A DNA stretch of 64,000 bases, from assembly GCF_001598915.1 (NCBI RefSeq), contig NZ_BDAP01000005.1, positions 62,001-126,000 of the forward strand, read 5' to 3'. Below, piece by piece: positions 1-8,749 of the stretch. The stretch comes from Williamsia muralis NBRC 105860 (GTDB lineage: Bacteria; Actinomycetota; Actinomycetes; Mycobacteriales; Mycobacteriaceae). The notes under the pieces are model-generated. The model saw only the letters and a list, made by a program, of their open reading frames with translations, was not told the origin of the DNA and ran no database searches. Within the stretch, counting starts at the first letter, position 1; each line of letters opens with the position of its first letter. Both the position numbers and the translations under genes were made by a program.

Positions 1-762
1 TGCTGCGCGAGCGGCAAAACGGGATGCCTGGAACTCCATCAACGCCACGAGCGAGTGCACTTCGGGTTCGCCGGGAACAAGTCCTGCCAGGATCCGGCCG
101 AGCCGCAACGCCTCGTCGCACAACTCGGTTCGGATCCACCGATCGCCGGACGACGCCGCGTAACCCTCGTTGAACACCAGGTAGATCACACTGAGCACGG
201 CGGAGAGCCGGCGCGGATAGTCCTCGCGGGGCGGCACCTCGAACGGCACCCGAGCCGCGCTGAGCGTCTTCTTCGCGCGCACGATGCGCTGCTGAACGGT
301 GGACGTGGACACGAGGAACGCCTTGGCGATCTCTTCGGCAGTGAGACCACCGACAACTCTCAACGTCAGAGCGATCTGCCCCTCCCGCGACAGCACCGGG
401 TGGGCGGAGACGAAGACCAGTCGCAACACGTCGTCGTCGATGTGGTCGGGGTCCCACTCGAGGTCGGCATCCGGTCTGGAGTCCAGGTCGCGGGCCATCT
501 CCACATACTTCGCGTCGAGACGTTCCTGCCGACGCCAGCCATCAACTGCCCTGCGCTTGGCCACGGTGGTGAGCCAGGCGCCCGGATTTCGCGGGACACC
601 CGAGTCCGACCACTGCGTCAGCGCCTGGATCAGCGCCTCCTGCGCCAGGTCCTCGGCGACACCGACATCACCCACCATCCGTGCCAGGGTGGCGATGATC
701 TTGGCTGCCTCCATACGCCACACCGCGTCGACGATGCGGTGGATGGCTTCCGGCGAACTCAC
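1..762 (-). CDS. ECF RNA polymerase sigma factor, ECF42/DUF6596 type (partial, 3' end outside window)
   Basis: Reading the minus strand from GTG at 762 gives an open frame to the window edge with sigma region 2 (EDLAQEALIQAL, then WLTTVAKRRAVDGWRR) and region 4 (LTLRVVGGLTAEEIAKAFLV, STVQQRIVRAKK). A C-terminal extension begins RLSAVLSVIYLVFNEGYAAS, the signature of sigma-70 proteins with a DUF6596/TPR-like tail. That tail and the adjacent DGPF/YCII gene are the established hallmark of the ECF42 group, which lacks a classical anti-sigma factor. An in-frame TGA three codons upstream makes GTG 762 the earliest start. The YCII stop is 11 nt upstream, so the two are probably co-transcribed. The C-terminus is not visible. 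Confidence 0.85.
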   Translation of the reverse strand, partial: MSSPEAIHRIVDAVWRMEAAKIIATLARMVGDVGVAEDLAQEALIQALTQWSDSGVPRNPGAWLTTVAKRRAVDGWRRQERLDAKYVEMARDLDSRPDADLEWDPDHIDDDVLRLVFVSAHPVLSREGQIALTLRVVGGLTAEEIAKAFLVSTSTVQQRIVRAKKTLSAARVPFEVPPREDYPRRLSAVLSVIYLVFNEGYAASSGDRWIRTELCDEALRLGRILAGLVPGEPEVHSLVALMEFQASRFAARAA

Positions 763-773
763 CTGCGCTCAGA

Positions 774-1196
774 TCAGCTGGTGCGCTGATCGAGCTCCTC
801 GCGCCACTTCTCTTCCTTCTGAATCCACTCGTTGTCGGCCGGGAAGTCCTCGACCTCGGTGACGCGGCGCACCTCGAGCTTCACACCCGGACCCAGCGGG
901 CACCGCGAAGCCCATTGCGCCGCTTCCTCTTTGCTCGCGACCTGCAGGATCCAGAAGCCGCTGAAGAGTTCTTTCGCCTCGGCGTACGGGCCGTCGGTGA
1001 CCACGGGCGGGTCGGAGTCGAAGTCCACCACGAAGCCTTCTTCTGCGCCCGAGAGGCCTTCACCGGCGAGTAGTACCCCCGCCTTCATCAGCGACTCGTT
1101 GTACGCCCCCATGGCGGCGATGATCTCCTCGAAGTCCATCGACTTGCTCGCCTCGATGGCTTCCTCAGTGGTCCGCATGATCAGCATGTAGCGCAT
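774..1196 (-). CDS. YCII/DGPF-domain protein
   Basis: A 140-residue protein beginning MRYMLIMRTTEEA and containing DGPYAEAKELFSGFWIL, the DGPF motif region of the YCII-related family (ferredoxin-like fold). Proteins of this kind are the usual operon partners and predicted targets of ECF42 sigma factors, and the sigma gene follows after 11 nt. The biochemical role is unknown; they have been proposed to work in stress or metabolite detoxification. Length is normal for the family. The upstream region 1197-1328 separates it from the polA stop and should hold the operon promoter. Confidence 0.85.
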   Translation of the reverse strand: MRYMLIMRTTEEAIEASKSMDFEEIIAAMGAYNESLMKAGVLLAGEGLSGAEEGFVVDFDSDPPVVTDGPYAEAKELFSGFWILQVASKEEAAQWASRCPLGPGVKLEVRRVTEVEDFPADNEWIQKEEKWREELDQRTS

Positions 1197-1328
1197 TGTG
1201 TTCTCCCTGTTCCGTGTGACCGCAGGGTGTCCCTGCGAGAGTTCCGTTCGAGGTTCTCAGCCATACGTCGAACGACGATCCGTCAGATCGACACGGATCC
1301 GAAAAAACTTCGGGCGGTCCACTGATCG

Positions 1329-4070
1329 TCAGTGCGCGGCCTCGTCCCATGACCGGCCGTAGCCGATCGATACGTCCAACGGCACCGACAACTCGATCGC
1401 CCCACCCATCTTTGCGCGCACGAGCGACTCCAGTTGCTCTTTCTCACCCGGCGCGACCTCGAACACCAACTCGTCGTGCACCTGCAGCAACATGCGCGAC
1501 GTCAGGTTCTGTTCTGCGAGCGCTCGTTGCACATCGATCATGGCGACCTTGATGATGTCGGCCGCCGTGCCCTGGATGGGCGCGTTGAGCGCCGCTCGCT
1601 CGGCGACGTCGCGCCGTTGCCGGTTGTCGCTGTTGAGGTCGGGCAGGTAGCGACGGCGACCGAACAAGGTGGACGTGTACTCGTTGCGGCGGGCCTCTTC
1701 GACGGTTTCGTGCAGGTAGTCGCGCACCCCGCCGAACCGGGTGAAGTAGGCCTCCATCTGTTCTTTGGCTTCGCTCGTGCTGATCTTGAGCTGCGCCGAC
1801 AAGCCGAAGGCACTCAGGCCGTACGCAAGCCCGTAACTCATCGCCTTGACCCGTCGGCGCATGTCGGGGGTGACCTCGTCGATCGGCACGCCGAAAGCAC
1901 GAGATCCGACGAAGCTGTGCAGGTCCTCACCGGTGTTGAAGGCCTCGATCAATCCGGCGTCGCCGGACAGATGTGCCATGATCCGCATCTCGATCTGGCT
2001 GTAGTCGGCGGTCATCAACGTCTCGAAACCCGAACCCACGACAAATCCTTGGCGGATCTGACGGCCGGCATCGGTACGGACCGGGATGTTCTGGAGGTTC
2101 GGCTCGGTGGACGACAACCGTCCGGTCGCCGCGATGGTCTGGTTGAAGGTGGTGTGCACCCGTCCGTCGTCCGAGACGGACTTCAGCAGTCCGTCCACCG
2201 TGACCTTGAGCCGTGTGGCGTCGCGGTGCGCCAGAAGATGTTCCAGGAACGGGTGCCCCGTCTTCTCGAACATCGCGAGCAGCGCATCGGCGTCGGTGGT
2301 GTACCCGGTCTTGGTCTTCTTGGTCTTGGGCATCTCGAGTTTGTCGAACAGTACGACCTGCAATTGCTTGGGCGATCCCAGGTTGATCTGCTCGCCGATC
2401 ACCTCGTAGGCCGCTTCCGCGGATTGGCGCACCCGCGCAGCGAATCCTGACTCGAGATCCTCGAGATGTGCTGAATCGATGGCGATGCCGGCTGCTTCGA
2501 GTTCGGCCAGGACAAAGAGCAGTGGCAGCTCCATGTCCGTCAGGAGCGAGGCCGAGTCGATCTTCGCCAACTCCTCGTCGAAGCGGTCGGCCAGCTCACC
2601 GACGGCTTGGGCCTGCAGCATCGCCTGGTCGGCCGCGGCCTGTGCGCCGGAGTCCTCGTCGAGCAACGAGAGCTGACCGTCGTCGGGGGCCGCATCCGCG
2701 CGCAGTTCACGCCGGAGGTACCGCAGGGCGAGGTCATCGAGGTTGAACGATCGTTGCCCGGGACGAACCAGATAGGCAGCGAGCGACGTGTCACTGGTGA
2801 CCCCGCCGAGACGCCAGCCCCGACCCCGAAGTGCGTGGAACGCCCACTTGGCCTCGTGGATGGCTTTGGCGGCGTTGGTATCGGCCAGCCAGTCGGCGAT
2901 CGCGTCTTCGTCTGCCGGCCCGATCTCGGCAGGATCGAGGTAGGCCGACTCGCCATCGGCCGCAGCGATCGCGATGCCTGTGACGTCCGACCCGTAGACC
3001 TGCCGGGGCCCGACAATCGTGAGGCCTGCCCGGCCGGTGCCGGGCGCCGCGTGCGCGGCGAGCCAATCCGCAACCTGGCCCGCGCCGAGCTGGCTGCCCC
3101 GAAGATCGAAACCCGACTCGGCCTCAGGCTCTGCCGAGGTGAGGGTGGTGAACAACCGGTCGCGCAGCACCCGGAACTCGAGGTCGTCGAACAGCTGGTG
3201 AATCTGGTTGCGGTCCCACGGTGCCAGCTGCAGGTCGTCGGGACCGATCGGGAGGTCCATGTCACGGACCAGCTCAGTGAGCTGGCGGTTCATCTGAACA
3301 CTGGCCACGTGGGCGCGAAAGGCGTCGCCCACTTTGCCTTTCACCTTGTCTGCGTTCTCCACCAGACCTGAGAGCGATCCGTACTCCCGGATCCACTTCG
3401 ACGCGGTCTTCTCCCCCACACCGGGAATGCCGGGGAGATTGTCCGACGGGTCTCCGCGCAGCGCGGCGAAGTCCGGGTACTGCGACGGCGTCAGTCCGTA
3501 CTTCTTCTCCACCTCTTCCGGGGTGAACCGCGTCAACTCTGAGACGCCGCGTTTGGGGTAGAGAACGGTGACGTTGTCGGTCACCAGTTGCAGCGCGTCG
3601 CGGTCACCGGTGACCACCAGAACGCGGAAACCCTGCTCCGCTGCCTGGGTGGTCAACGTGGCGATGATGTCGTCGGCTTCGTAACCCTCCCGGGCCAGAA
3701 CCGGGATGCCCATCGCCCCCAGGACGTCCTTGGTGAGGTCGATCTGGCCACGGAATTCGTCAGGCGCCGAGCTGCGCTGCGCCTTGTATTCGGGGAACAC
3801 CTCTGCACGGAACGTCTGCCGCGACACGTCGAAGGCCGCTGCGATGTGGCTCGGGTTCTCGTCGCGCAGCAGGTTGATCAGCATCGAGGTGAACCCGTAC
3901 ACGGCGTTGGTGGTCTGACCTGATGCGGTCTTGAAGTTCTCGGCGGGTAGCGCGAAAAATGCGCGGAACGCCAACGAGTGACCATCGAGCAGCATCAAGG
4001 TCGGCTGCTGCGCCTTGGACGCTGATTTCGCCGATGTACGGCCGGGTTTGCTGATCTGGGCAGGACTCAC
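1329..4070 (-). CDS. polA: DNA polymerase I
   Basis: A 913-residue family A DNA polymerase for Okazaki-fragment processing and repair. The N-terminal 5' nuclease domain (MLLDGHSLAFRAFFALP; EGYEADDIIATL; GDPSDNLPGIPGVGEKTA) is complete. The polymerase domain has motif A (DYSQIEMRIMAHLSG, about residue 687), motif B (RRRVKAMSYGLAYG, about 737) and motif C (QVHDELVFEV, about 864). In the middle 3'-5' exonuclease-like domain I cannot find the DxE metal pair at the expected place, consistent with proofreading-deficient actinobacterial Pol I. GTG 4070 (peptide start VSPAQISKPG) is preferred over an ATG 57 nt upstream, because the extra 19 residues do not resemble the family. The gene stands alone on its strand. 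Confidence 0.95.
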   Translation of the reverse strand: MSPAQISKPGRTSAKSASKAQQPTLMLLDGHSLAFRAFFALPAENFKTASGQTTNAVYGFTSMLINLLRDENPSHIAAAFDVSRQTFRAEVFPEYKAQRSSAPDEFRGQIDLTKDVLGAMGIPVLAREGYEADDIIATLTTQAAEQGFRVLVVTGDRDALQLVTDNVTVLYPKRGVSELTRFTPEEVEKKYGLTPSQYPDFAALRGDPSDNLPGIPGVGEKTASKWIREYGSLSGLVENADKVKGKVGDAFRAHVASVQMNRQLTELVRDMDLPIGPDDLQLAPWDRNQIHQLFDDLEFRVLRDRLFTTLTSAEPEAESGFDLRGSQLGAGQVADWLAAHAAPGTGRAGLTIVGPRQVYGSDVTGIAIAAADGESAYLDPAEIGPADEDAIADWLADTNAAKAIHEAKWAFHALRGRGWRLGGVTSDTSLAAYLVRPGQRSFNLDDLALRYLRRELRADAAPDDGQLSLLDEDSGAQAAADQAMLQAQAVGELADRFDEELAKIDSASLLTDMELPLLFVLAELEAAGIAIDSAHLEDLESGFAARVRQSAEAAYEVIGEQINLGSPKQLQVVLFDKLEMPKTKKTKTGYTTDADALLAMFEKTGHPFLEHLLAHRDATRLKVTVDGLLKSVSDDGRVHTTFNQTIAATGRLSSTEPNLQNIPVRTDAGRQIRQGFVVGSGFETLMTADYSQIEMRIMAHLSGDAGLIEAFNTGEDLHSFVGSRAFGVPIDEVTPDMRRRVKAMSYGLAYGLSAFGLSAQLKISTSEAKEQMEAYFTRFGGVRDYLHETVEEARRNEYTSTLFGRRRYLPDLNSDNRQRRDVAERAALNAPIQGTAADIIKVAMIDVQRALAEQNLTSRMLLQVHDELVFEVAPGEKEQLESLVRAKMGGAIELSVPLDVSIGYGRSWDEAAH

Positions 4071-4288
4071 GACGCAAGTGTATGGAGCTTCGCCGACAGT
4101 CCCGGCAAGACGCCTCACCAAAACCAATTTTCTCGGCGTCGAACCAGCTCACAAAGGCGAGTTACTCAACAGTAACTCGGGGGAAACATAGAAACCCTGC
4201 CGCGAGTCCTCGGTGGTTATAGGGTCGCCAAACGAGATGTTCGCGCGGCAAAGTGCCGCGCGCCGACCACCTTCGGGAGGATTCACGC
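4071..4288. promoter_or_regulatory. polA/liv divergent region with two perfect inverted repeats
   Basis: Intergenic space between divergent polA and the liv operon. It contains GAGTTACT-CAAC-AGTAACTC (4159-4178), an 8-bp perfect inverted repeat of operator size, and GCGCGGCA-AAG-TGCCGCGC (4243-4261), a strong hairpin just before the livH ribosome site GGGAGG (4275-4280). The first could bind a regulator; the second would lie in the 5' leader of the transporter mRNA. No cognate regulator gene is adjacent, so function is inferred. Confidence 0.45.
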
Positions 4289-5614
4289 GTGATGCCCCGT
4301 CATGCTCAGCGAGCACGGGTCTTGGGAGCCAAGTTAGGGGCAGGCGCTCTCCTGACCTTGCTGGCATCGCTTCTACTTGCCGGGATAGTCGGCACCGGAA
4401 GCGCTGTCGCCACCCCAGCTCCATCTTCAGACGACACCGTCCGGGTGTTCGGAACGCTGCGAAATGGTTCCGATCCCGTCGCAGAAGTGAAAGTCGACGC
4501 CAAAGACCAGGCCGGCGCCGTGGTCCAATCGTCCACCTCCTCCGATACCGGGGCGTGGACGATGAACCTGCCGCCCGGCACCTATTCGGTGGTGATCGAC
4601 AAGTCGACCATCCCGAGTGGGGTCGAGGTACAGAAAGACACCGTCGCGGTCACGGTCACCGCCGGCTCTCCACGGCCGGTGATCTTCCTCTTCGGTGAGG
4701 AGCGCACCGCCACGGAGATCGGCGCCGCCGAGGAACTCACGCGGCTGGCGATCGACGGTCTGAGATTCGGTCTCATCATCGCGATCACCGGTGTCGGCCT
4801 GAGTCTCATCTTCGGCACCACCGGGCTGACCAACTTCGCCCACGGCGAGCTGGTGACCCTGGGTGCGGTGGTGGCCTGGGCGATCAACGTCAAACTCGGT
4901 GTCCAGCTGATACCGGCGACCATCCTGGCGATCATCGTCGGCATAGGTGTCGGAATACTCAACGAACTCGGCATATGGCGACCGCTGCGGCGCCGCCGAT
5001 CCGGACTCATCGCGATGCTGGTGGTGTCGATCGGATTGGCGCTCATCATGCGCTACGGGATCCTGATCTTCTTCTCCGACCGCGCCGAACCTTTCGACGA
5101 CTACCAGGTGCAAACGCAGATCGGTTCCGGCGCCTTCGCGATCACCCCGGTCAACCTGTGGTGCATCATCATCAGCCTCGTGGTGCTGCTGCTGGTGGCG
5201 CTGATGCTGCAGAAGACACGGATCGGCAAGGCCATGCGAGCCGTCGCCGACAACCGCGACCTCGCCGCATCGTCCGGCATCAACGTGGACCGCGTCATTT
5301 TGTTCGTCTGGGCCTTGTCAGGCGGTCTCGCAACCCTCGGCGGCGTTCTCTTCGCGATGTCCGAACTCGGTGGCCGTGTCCAATGGGAGATGGGTTTCAA
5401 ATTGCTTCTGCTCATGTTCGCCGGCATCACCCTCGGCGGACTCGGAACGGCCTACGGCGCGCTGCTGGGCTGTGTGATCGTGGGCCTTCTGGTCCAGGTT
5501 TCCACCTACTGGATCAACCCCGACCTCAAGTACATCGGTGGCCTTCTCGTTCTCATCGTCATTCTCACCATCAGACCCCAGGGCATCCTCGGGTCCAGAG
5601 CGAGGATCGGCTGA
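4289..5614 (+). CDS. livH: Branched-chain amino-acid-type ABC permease LivH with N-terminal extracytoplasmic domain
   Basis: A 441-residue membrane protein. Residues about 5-40 form a signal-like hydrophobic segment. About 45-145 form an extracytoplasmic carboxypeptidase-regulatory-like beta domain (VRVFGTLRNGSDPVAEVKVD, TGAWTMNLPPGTYSV). From about 150 comes a standard LivH permease: GLIIAITGVGLSLIFGTTGL, NFAHGELVTLGA, IGKAMRAVADNRDLA, GLGTAYGALLG. It would form the channel with LivM for amino acids or similar amides. GTG 4289 is 8 nt after GGGAGG (4275-4280); ATG 4292 is the alternative. livM follows after 3 nt. The beta domain is not part of the basic LivH family and may assist substrate capture (inference). 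Confidence 0.9.
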   Translation: MMPRHAQRARVLGAKLGAGALLTLLASLLLAGIVGTGSAVATPAPSSDDTVRVFGTLRNGSDPVAEVKVDAKDQAGAVVQSSTSSDTGAWTMNLPPGTYSVVIDKSTIPSGVEVQKDTVAVTVTAGSPRPVIFLFGEERTATEIGAAEELTRLAIDGLRFGLIIAITGVGLSLIFGTTGLTNFAHGELVTLGAVVAWAINVKLGVQLIPATILAIIVGIGVGILNELGIWRPLRRRRSGLIAMLVVSIGLALIMRYGILIFFSDRAEPFDDYQVQTQIGSGAFAITPVNLWCIIISLVVLLLVALMLQKTRIGKAMRAVADNRDLAASSGINVDRVILFVWALSGGLATLGGVLFAMSELGGRVQWEMGFKLLLLMFAGITLGGLGTAYGALLGCVIVGLLVQVSTYWINPDLKYIGGLLVLIVILTIRPQGILGSRARIG

Positions 5615-5617
5615 CTC

Positions 5618-6607
5618 ATGGATCTCATCTCTGCACTTCAGACCTCGTTTGCCCAATTGATCGGTCCTTCAGCGGTTTTCTATGCGCTGCTGGCGATCGG
5701 GCTGAACCTGCACTTCGGCTACGCCGGGTTGCTCAACTTCGGTCAGATCGGCTTCGCCCTGCTCGGCGCCTACGGCGTCGGCATCATGGCCGACAACTAC
5801 GACCAGCCGCTGTGGGTGGGTGCGATCGTCGGCATCGTCGCCGCCGCGATCTTGGCCCTTGTGCTCGGTTTGCCCACGCTTCGATTACGGGCCGACTATC
5901 TGGCCATCGTGACGATCGCGGCGTCGGAGATCTTGCGACTGGTCTTCCGGTCCACCGCCTCCGACGACCTGACGCACTCGACCAACGGCATCTTCGGATA
6001 CGCGGACGGGTTCTTCGACTACAGCCCGTTCGACAACGGCAAGCAGTACTCGTTCTTCGGCGTCAAGTTCCAGGGCACCGACCTCTGGGCGATGGTGGTC
6101 GGCTGGGCGATCGTGCTGTTGCTCTGTCTCCTGGTGTGGCTGCTCGTGCGCAGTCCCTGGGGTCGCGTCCTCAAGGCTGTTCGTGAGGACGAGGACGCCG
6201 CCCGGTCGCTGGGTAAGAATGCCTACTTCTACAAGATGCAGGCCCTGGTGCTCGGTGGTTGCATCGGTGGCGTGGCGGGTGTGTACAACGCGCTGCAGAC
6301 CCAGTCGATCAACCCCGACTTCTACTCCACGGCGCAGACCTTCTTCGCCTACGGAGCTTTGATTCTCGGCGGCGCCGCCACGGTATTCGGGCCGGTTGTC
6401 GGCGCGATGCTGTTCTGGTTCCTGCTGGCCATCCCCGACGCCTTGCTGCGTCAGGTCACGTCCGGCCCCGACCCCTGGTTCGAGATGACGCAGCAGCAGG
6501 TCGGCGCCACCCGTTACGTCTTGTTGGGATTGGCGATAGCCCTGATGATGGTCTTCAGACCGCAAGGAATCCTCGGTAACAAGCGAGAGGTCCAGCTCGA
6601 TGCCTGA
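5618..6607 (+). CDS. livM: Branched-chain amino-acid-type ABC permease LivM
   Basis: A 329-residue polytopic protein with LivM hallmarks: FYALLAIGLNLHFGYAGLLN, FGQIGFALLGAYG, LRADYLAIVTIAASEILRLV, WGRVLKAVREDEDAARSLGK, and the terminal RPQGILG. It pairs with LivH to form the transmembrane pore. It lies 3 nt after livH and its last 8 nt overlap the start of livG, so translation of the operon is coupled. Length is normal for actinobacterial LivM. Confidence 0.93.
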   Translation: MDLISALQTSFAQLIGPSAVFYALLAIGLNLHFGYAGLLNFGQIGFALLGAYGVGIMADNYDQPLWVGAIVGIVAAAILALVLGLPTLRLRADYLAIVTIAASEILRLVFRSTASDDLTHSTNGIFGYADGFFDYSPFDNGKQYSFFGVKFQGTDLWAMVVGWAIVLLLCLLVWLLVRSPWGRVLKAVREDEDAARSLGKNAYFYKMQALVLGGCIGGVAGVYNALQTQSINPDFYSTAQTFFAYGALILGGAATVFGPVVGAMLFWFLLAIPDALLRQVTSGPDPWFEMTQQQVGATRYVLLGLAIALMMVFRPQGILGNKREVQLDA

Positions 6608-7721
6608 CGGACGTCACACACAGCCCCCCGGTCCCGACGGTCCCGGATCGGCCTCCGAACCCGGCATCGGGGTGGATGCCTCGACCCTGGTGACCGAGGC
6701 TGCCCCGGCCACTCTTGCCGAGTTGAAGGCGTTCAGCGCGGCCGAGCGTGCCGAACTCTTCGCTGGTGTCACCGCCGAACCAGGTTCGGCCAAACCCGAC
6801 CCGATCATCTCGGTGGACAACATCACCCGGACATTCGGTGGCCTCAAAGCCGTCGATGTGAAGCACCTGGAGATCCAACGCGGATGCATCACAGGTCTGA
6901 TCGGTCCCAACGGGGCGGGCAAGACCACGTTCTTCAACTTGATCACCGGGTTCGACAAGCCCGACACGGGTAGCTGGTCGCTCAACGGCAAGCACATGGG
7001 AAGGGTTGTGCCGCACCGGGTTGCCCGCAACGGCATGGTGCGTACCTTCCAGCTCACCAAGGCGCTGTCCAAATTGTCGGTACTCGACAATGTGCGGCTC
7101 GGTGCTCGTCACCAGAGCGGCGAGCACATGCTGCAGGCGTTGGCGCCGTGGACGTGGCGCAAGCAGGAGGCCGAAACCACCGAGCGTGCATACGAATTAC
7201 TCAAGCGGTTCAAGCTCGATGCCAAGGCCGACGACTACGCGGGCTCGCTGTCGGGTGGTCAGCGCAAGTTGCTGGAGATGGCACGCGCGTTGATGACCAA
7301 TCCCGAGGTCGTCATGCTCGACGAGCCGATGGCCGGGGTGAACCCGGCGTTGACCCAGAGCCTGCTCGAACACATCAAGGCGTTGCGCGATGAGGGTATG
7401 ACCGTGGTGTTCGTCGAACACGACATGGACGTCATCCGCGACATCAGTGACTGGGTGGTGGTGATGGCACAGGGCAAGGTGATCGCCGAGTCACTCCCCG
7501 GCCGCCTCGGCGACAACCCGGCGGTGGTCGATGCGTATCTGGGCGGCCACCACGATCAAGCGCTCGAGTTCGACGAGGACGGTAACCCGGTCGGCGAAAC
7601 CGCCGTGCTGGCAGAGCAGGTCGAGGCCGCGATCGAAGAAACCCTCCAAGCCGGCGGAGACCTGTCGCAGCCCGACCCCATCACTCCGTCCACCTCGCAC
7701 GGAAAAAAGGACAAACCATGA
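6600..7721 (+). CDS. livG: Branched-chain amino-acid-type ABC transporter ATPase LivG
   Basis: A 373-residue ATPase that is longer than the usual LivG (about 255). Residues 1-64 are a low-complexity extension. The ABC domain runs from about 65 with Walker A GPNGAGKTT (about 101), signature LSGGQRK (about 216), Walker B VVMLDEP (about 236) and the H-loop FVEHDMDVI. After LGDNPAVVDAYLGG an acidic tail of about 60 residues follows. It energises LivHM as partner of LivF. Start ATG 6600 overlaps livM by 8 nt, and its end overlaps livF by 4 nt. The N-terminal extension could be shorter if an internal start is used. Confidence 0.92.
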   Translation: MPDGRHTQPPGPDGPGSASEPGIGVDASTLVTEAAPATLAELKAFSAAERAELFAGVTAEPGSAKPDPIISVDNITRTFGGLKAVDVKHLEIQRGCITGLIGPNGAGKTTFFNLITGFDKPDTGSWSLNGKHMGRVVPHRVARNGMVRTFQLTKALSKLSVLDNVRLGARHQSGEHMLQALAPWTWRKQEAETTERAYELLKRFKLDAKADDYAGSLSGGQRKLLEMARALMTNPEVVMLDEPMAGVNPALTQSLLEHIKALRDEGMTVVFVEHDMDVIRDISDWVVVMAQGKVIAESLPGRLGDNPAVVDAYLGGHHDQALEFDEDGNPVGETAVLAEQVEAAIEETLQAGGDLSQPDPITPSTSHGKKDKP

Positions 7722-8566
7722 GTGGACCGGACCTCTCGAAATCGCCCACCTCATCGGGCGCAACCGCGGCGCCAGGCGGGCTCAGCCACGCTGAATTGGC
7801 CGCCACGCCTGAGGAACACCGCAAGCTGGCCGCCAACGCACTGCTGCGCGCCGATGACATCACCGCCGGCTATCTACCGGGTATCAACATCCTCGAGGAG
7901 TGCAACTTCTACCTCGACGACGGTGAGATCGTCGGGATCATCGGGCCCAACGGCGCCGGTAAATCGACGTTGCTCAAGACCCTGTTCGGGCTGATCCCGG
8001 TGCGGGTCGGAGCGGTGACGCTCCGCGGAGACAACATCACCTCGGCCAAGGCGCACGTGCTGGTCACCAAGGGTGTGGGTTACGTCCCGCAGACCCAGAA
8101 CGTCTTCCCTGCCCTCACCATCGAAGAGAACCTCGAGATGGGAATCTATCTGCGTCCCAAGAAGTTCAACGAGCGCTTCGCCTTCGTGTCCGAACTGTTC
8201 CCCTTGCTCTCCGAACGCCGCAAGGTGAAGGCCGGAGCGCTGTCCGGTGGCGAACGTCAGATGGTGGCCATGGGCCGGGCTCTGATGATGGAACCTTCGG
8301 TACTGCTGCTCGACGAGCCGTCGGCCGGATTGTCCCCGATGTTCCAGGACGAGGTGTTCATCCGGATCAAGAAGATCAACGCCACCGGCGTCTCGGTGAT
8401 CCTCGTGGAGCAGAACGCCCGACGTTGCCTGCAGATCTGCGATCGTGGCTACGTGCTCGATCAGGGACGCAACGCCTATACCGACACCGGCACCAACCTC
8501 GCGAACGATCCGAAGATCATCGAGCTGTATCTCGGGACGCTGGCAGGAAGCGCCGAAAAGAAGTAG
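7718..8566 (+). CDS. livF: Branched-chain amino-acid-type ABC transporter ATPase LivF
   Basis: A 282-residue ABC ATPase with Walker A GPNGAGKST (about 76), a Q-loop in YVPQTQNVFPALTIEENLEM, signature LSGGERQ (about 174), Walker B LLLDEPSAGLSP (about 196) and H-loop-region VEQNARR, where LivF proteins normally lack the histidine. About 45 N-terminal residues precede the core. ATGA overlap with livG shows coupling. It is the last gene of livHMGF and is followed directly by a hairpin terminator at 8588-8621. Confidence 0.93.
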   Translation: MSGPDLSKSPTSSGATAAPGGLSHAELAATPEEHRKLAANALLRADDITAGYLPGINILEECNFYLDDGEIVGIIGPNGAGKSTLLKTLFGLIPVRVGAVTLRGDNITSAKAHVLVTKGVGYVPQTQNVFPALTIEENLEMGIYLRPKKFNERFAFVSELFPLLSERRKVKAGALSGGERQMVAMGRALMMEPSVLLLDEPSAGLSPMFQDEVFIRIKKINATGVSVILVEQNARRCLQICDRGYVLDQGRNAYTDTGTNLANDPKIIELYLGTLAGSAEKK

Positions 8567-8587
8567 CTCGACTCAGAGGCTTCACGC

Positions 8588-8621
8588 AACGATCCGCTCC
8601 GGTTGACCGGGGCGGATCGTT
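8588..8621 (+). terminator. Hairpin terminator after livF
   Basis: AACGATCCGCTCCGG-TTGA-CCGGGGCGGATCGTT forms a 15-bp stem with a single G-U-type wobble and a 4-nt loop, 21 nt after the livF stop. No long T tract follows on the plus strand, as is common in actinobacteria. Confidence 0.7.
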
Positions 8622-8685
8622 CTGGTTTCGGCGAAATACGTTGTCTGCGTGGCGTGCGGACCGGGTCTCATCAATCAGCGCAAGC

Positions 8686-8719
8686 AGAAAGGCCCGGGTC
8701 TCGCGACCCGGGCCTTTCT
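8686..8719. terminator. Bidirectional hairpin terminator between livF and livK
   Basis: AGAAAGGCCCGGGTC-TCGC-GACCCGGGCCTTTCT is a perfect 15-bp stem with a 4-nt loop and A/T-rich outer arms, so it can act in both directions. It lies 31 nt past the livK stop on the minus strand and backs up the livF terminator on the plus strand. Confidence 0.8.
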
Positions 8720-8749
8720 CAGTGTTGTGCATTCACCTCTGCGAGGTGA

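Noticed and set aside
1434-2450. 338-codon open frame antisense to polA
   Set aside because: Typical high-GC shadow frame; no domain and fully overlapped by a clear polymerase gene.
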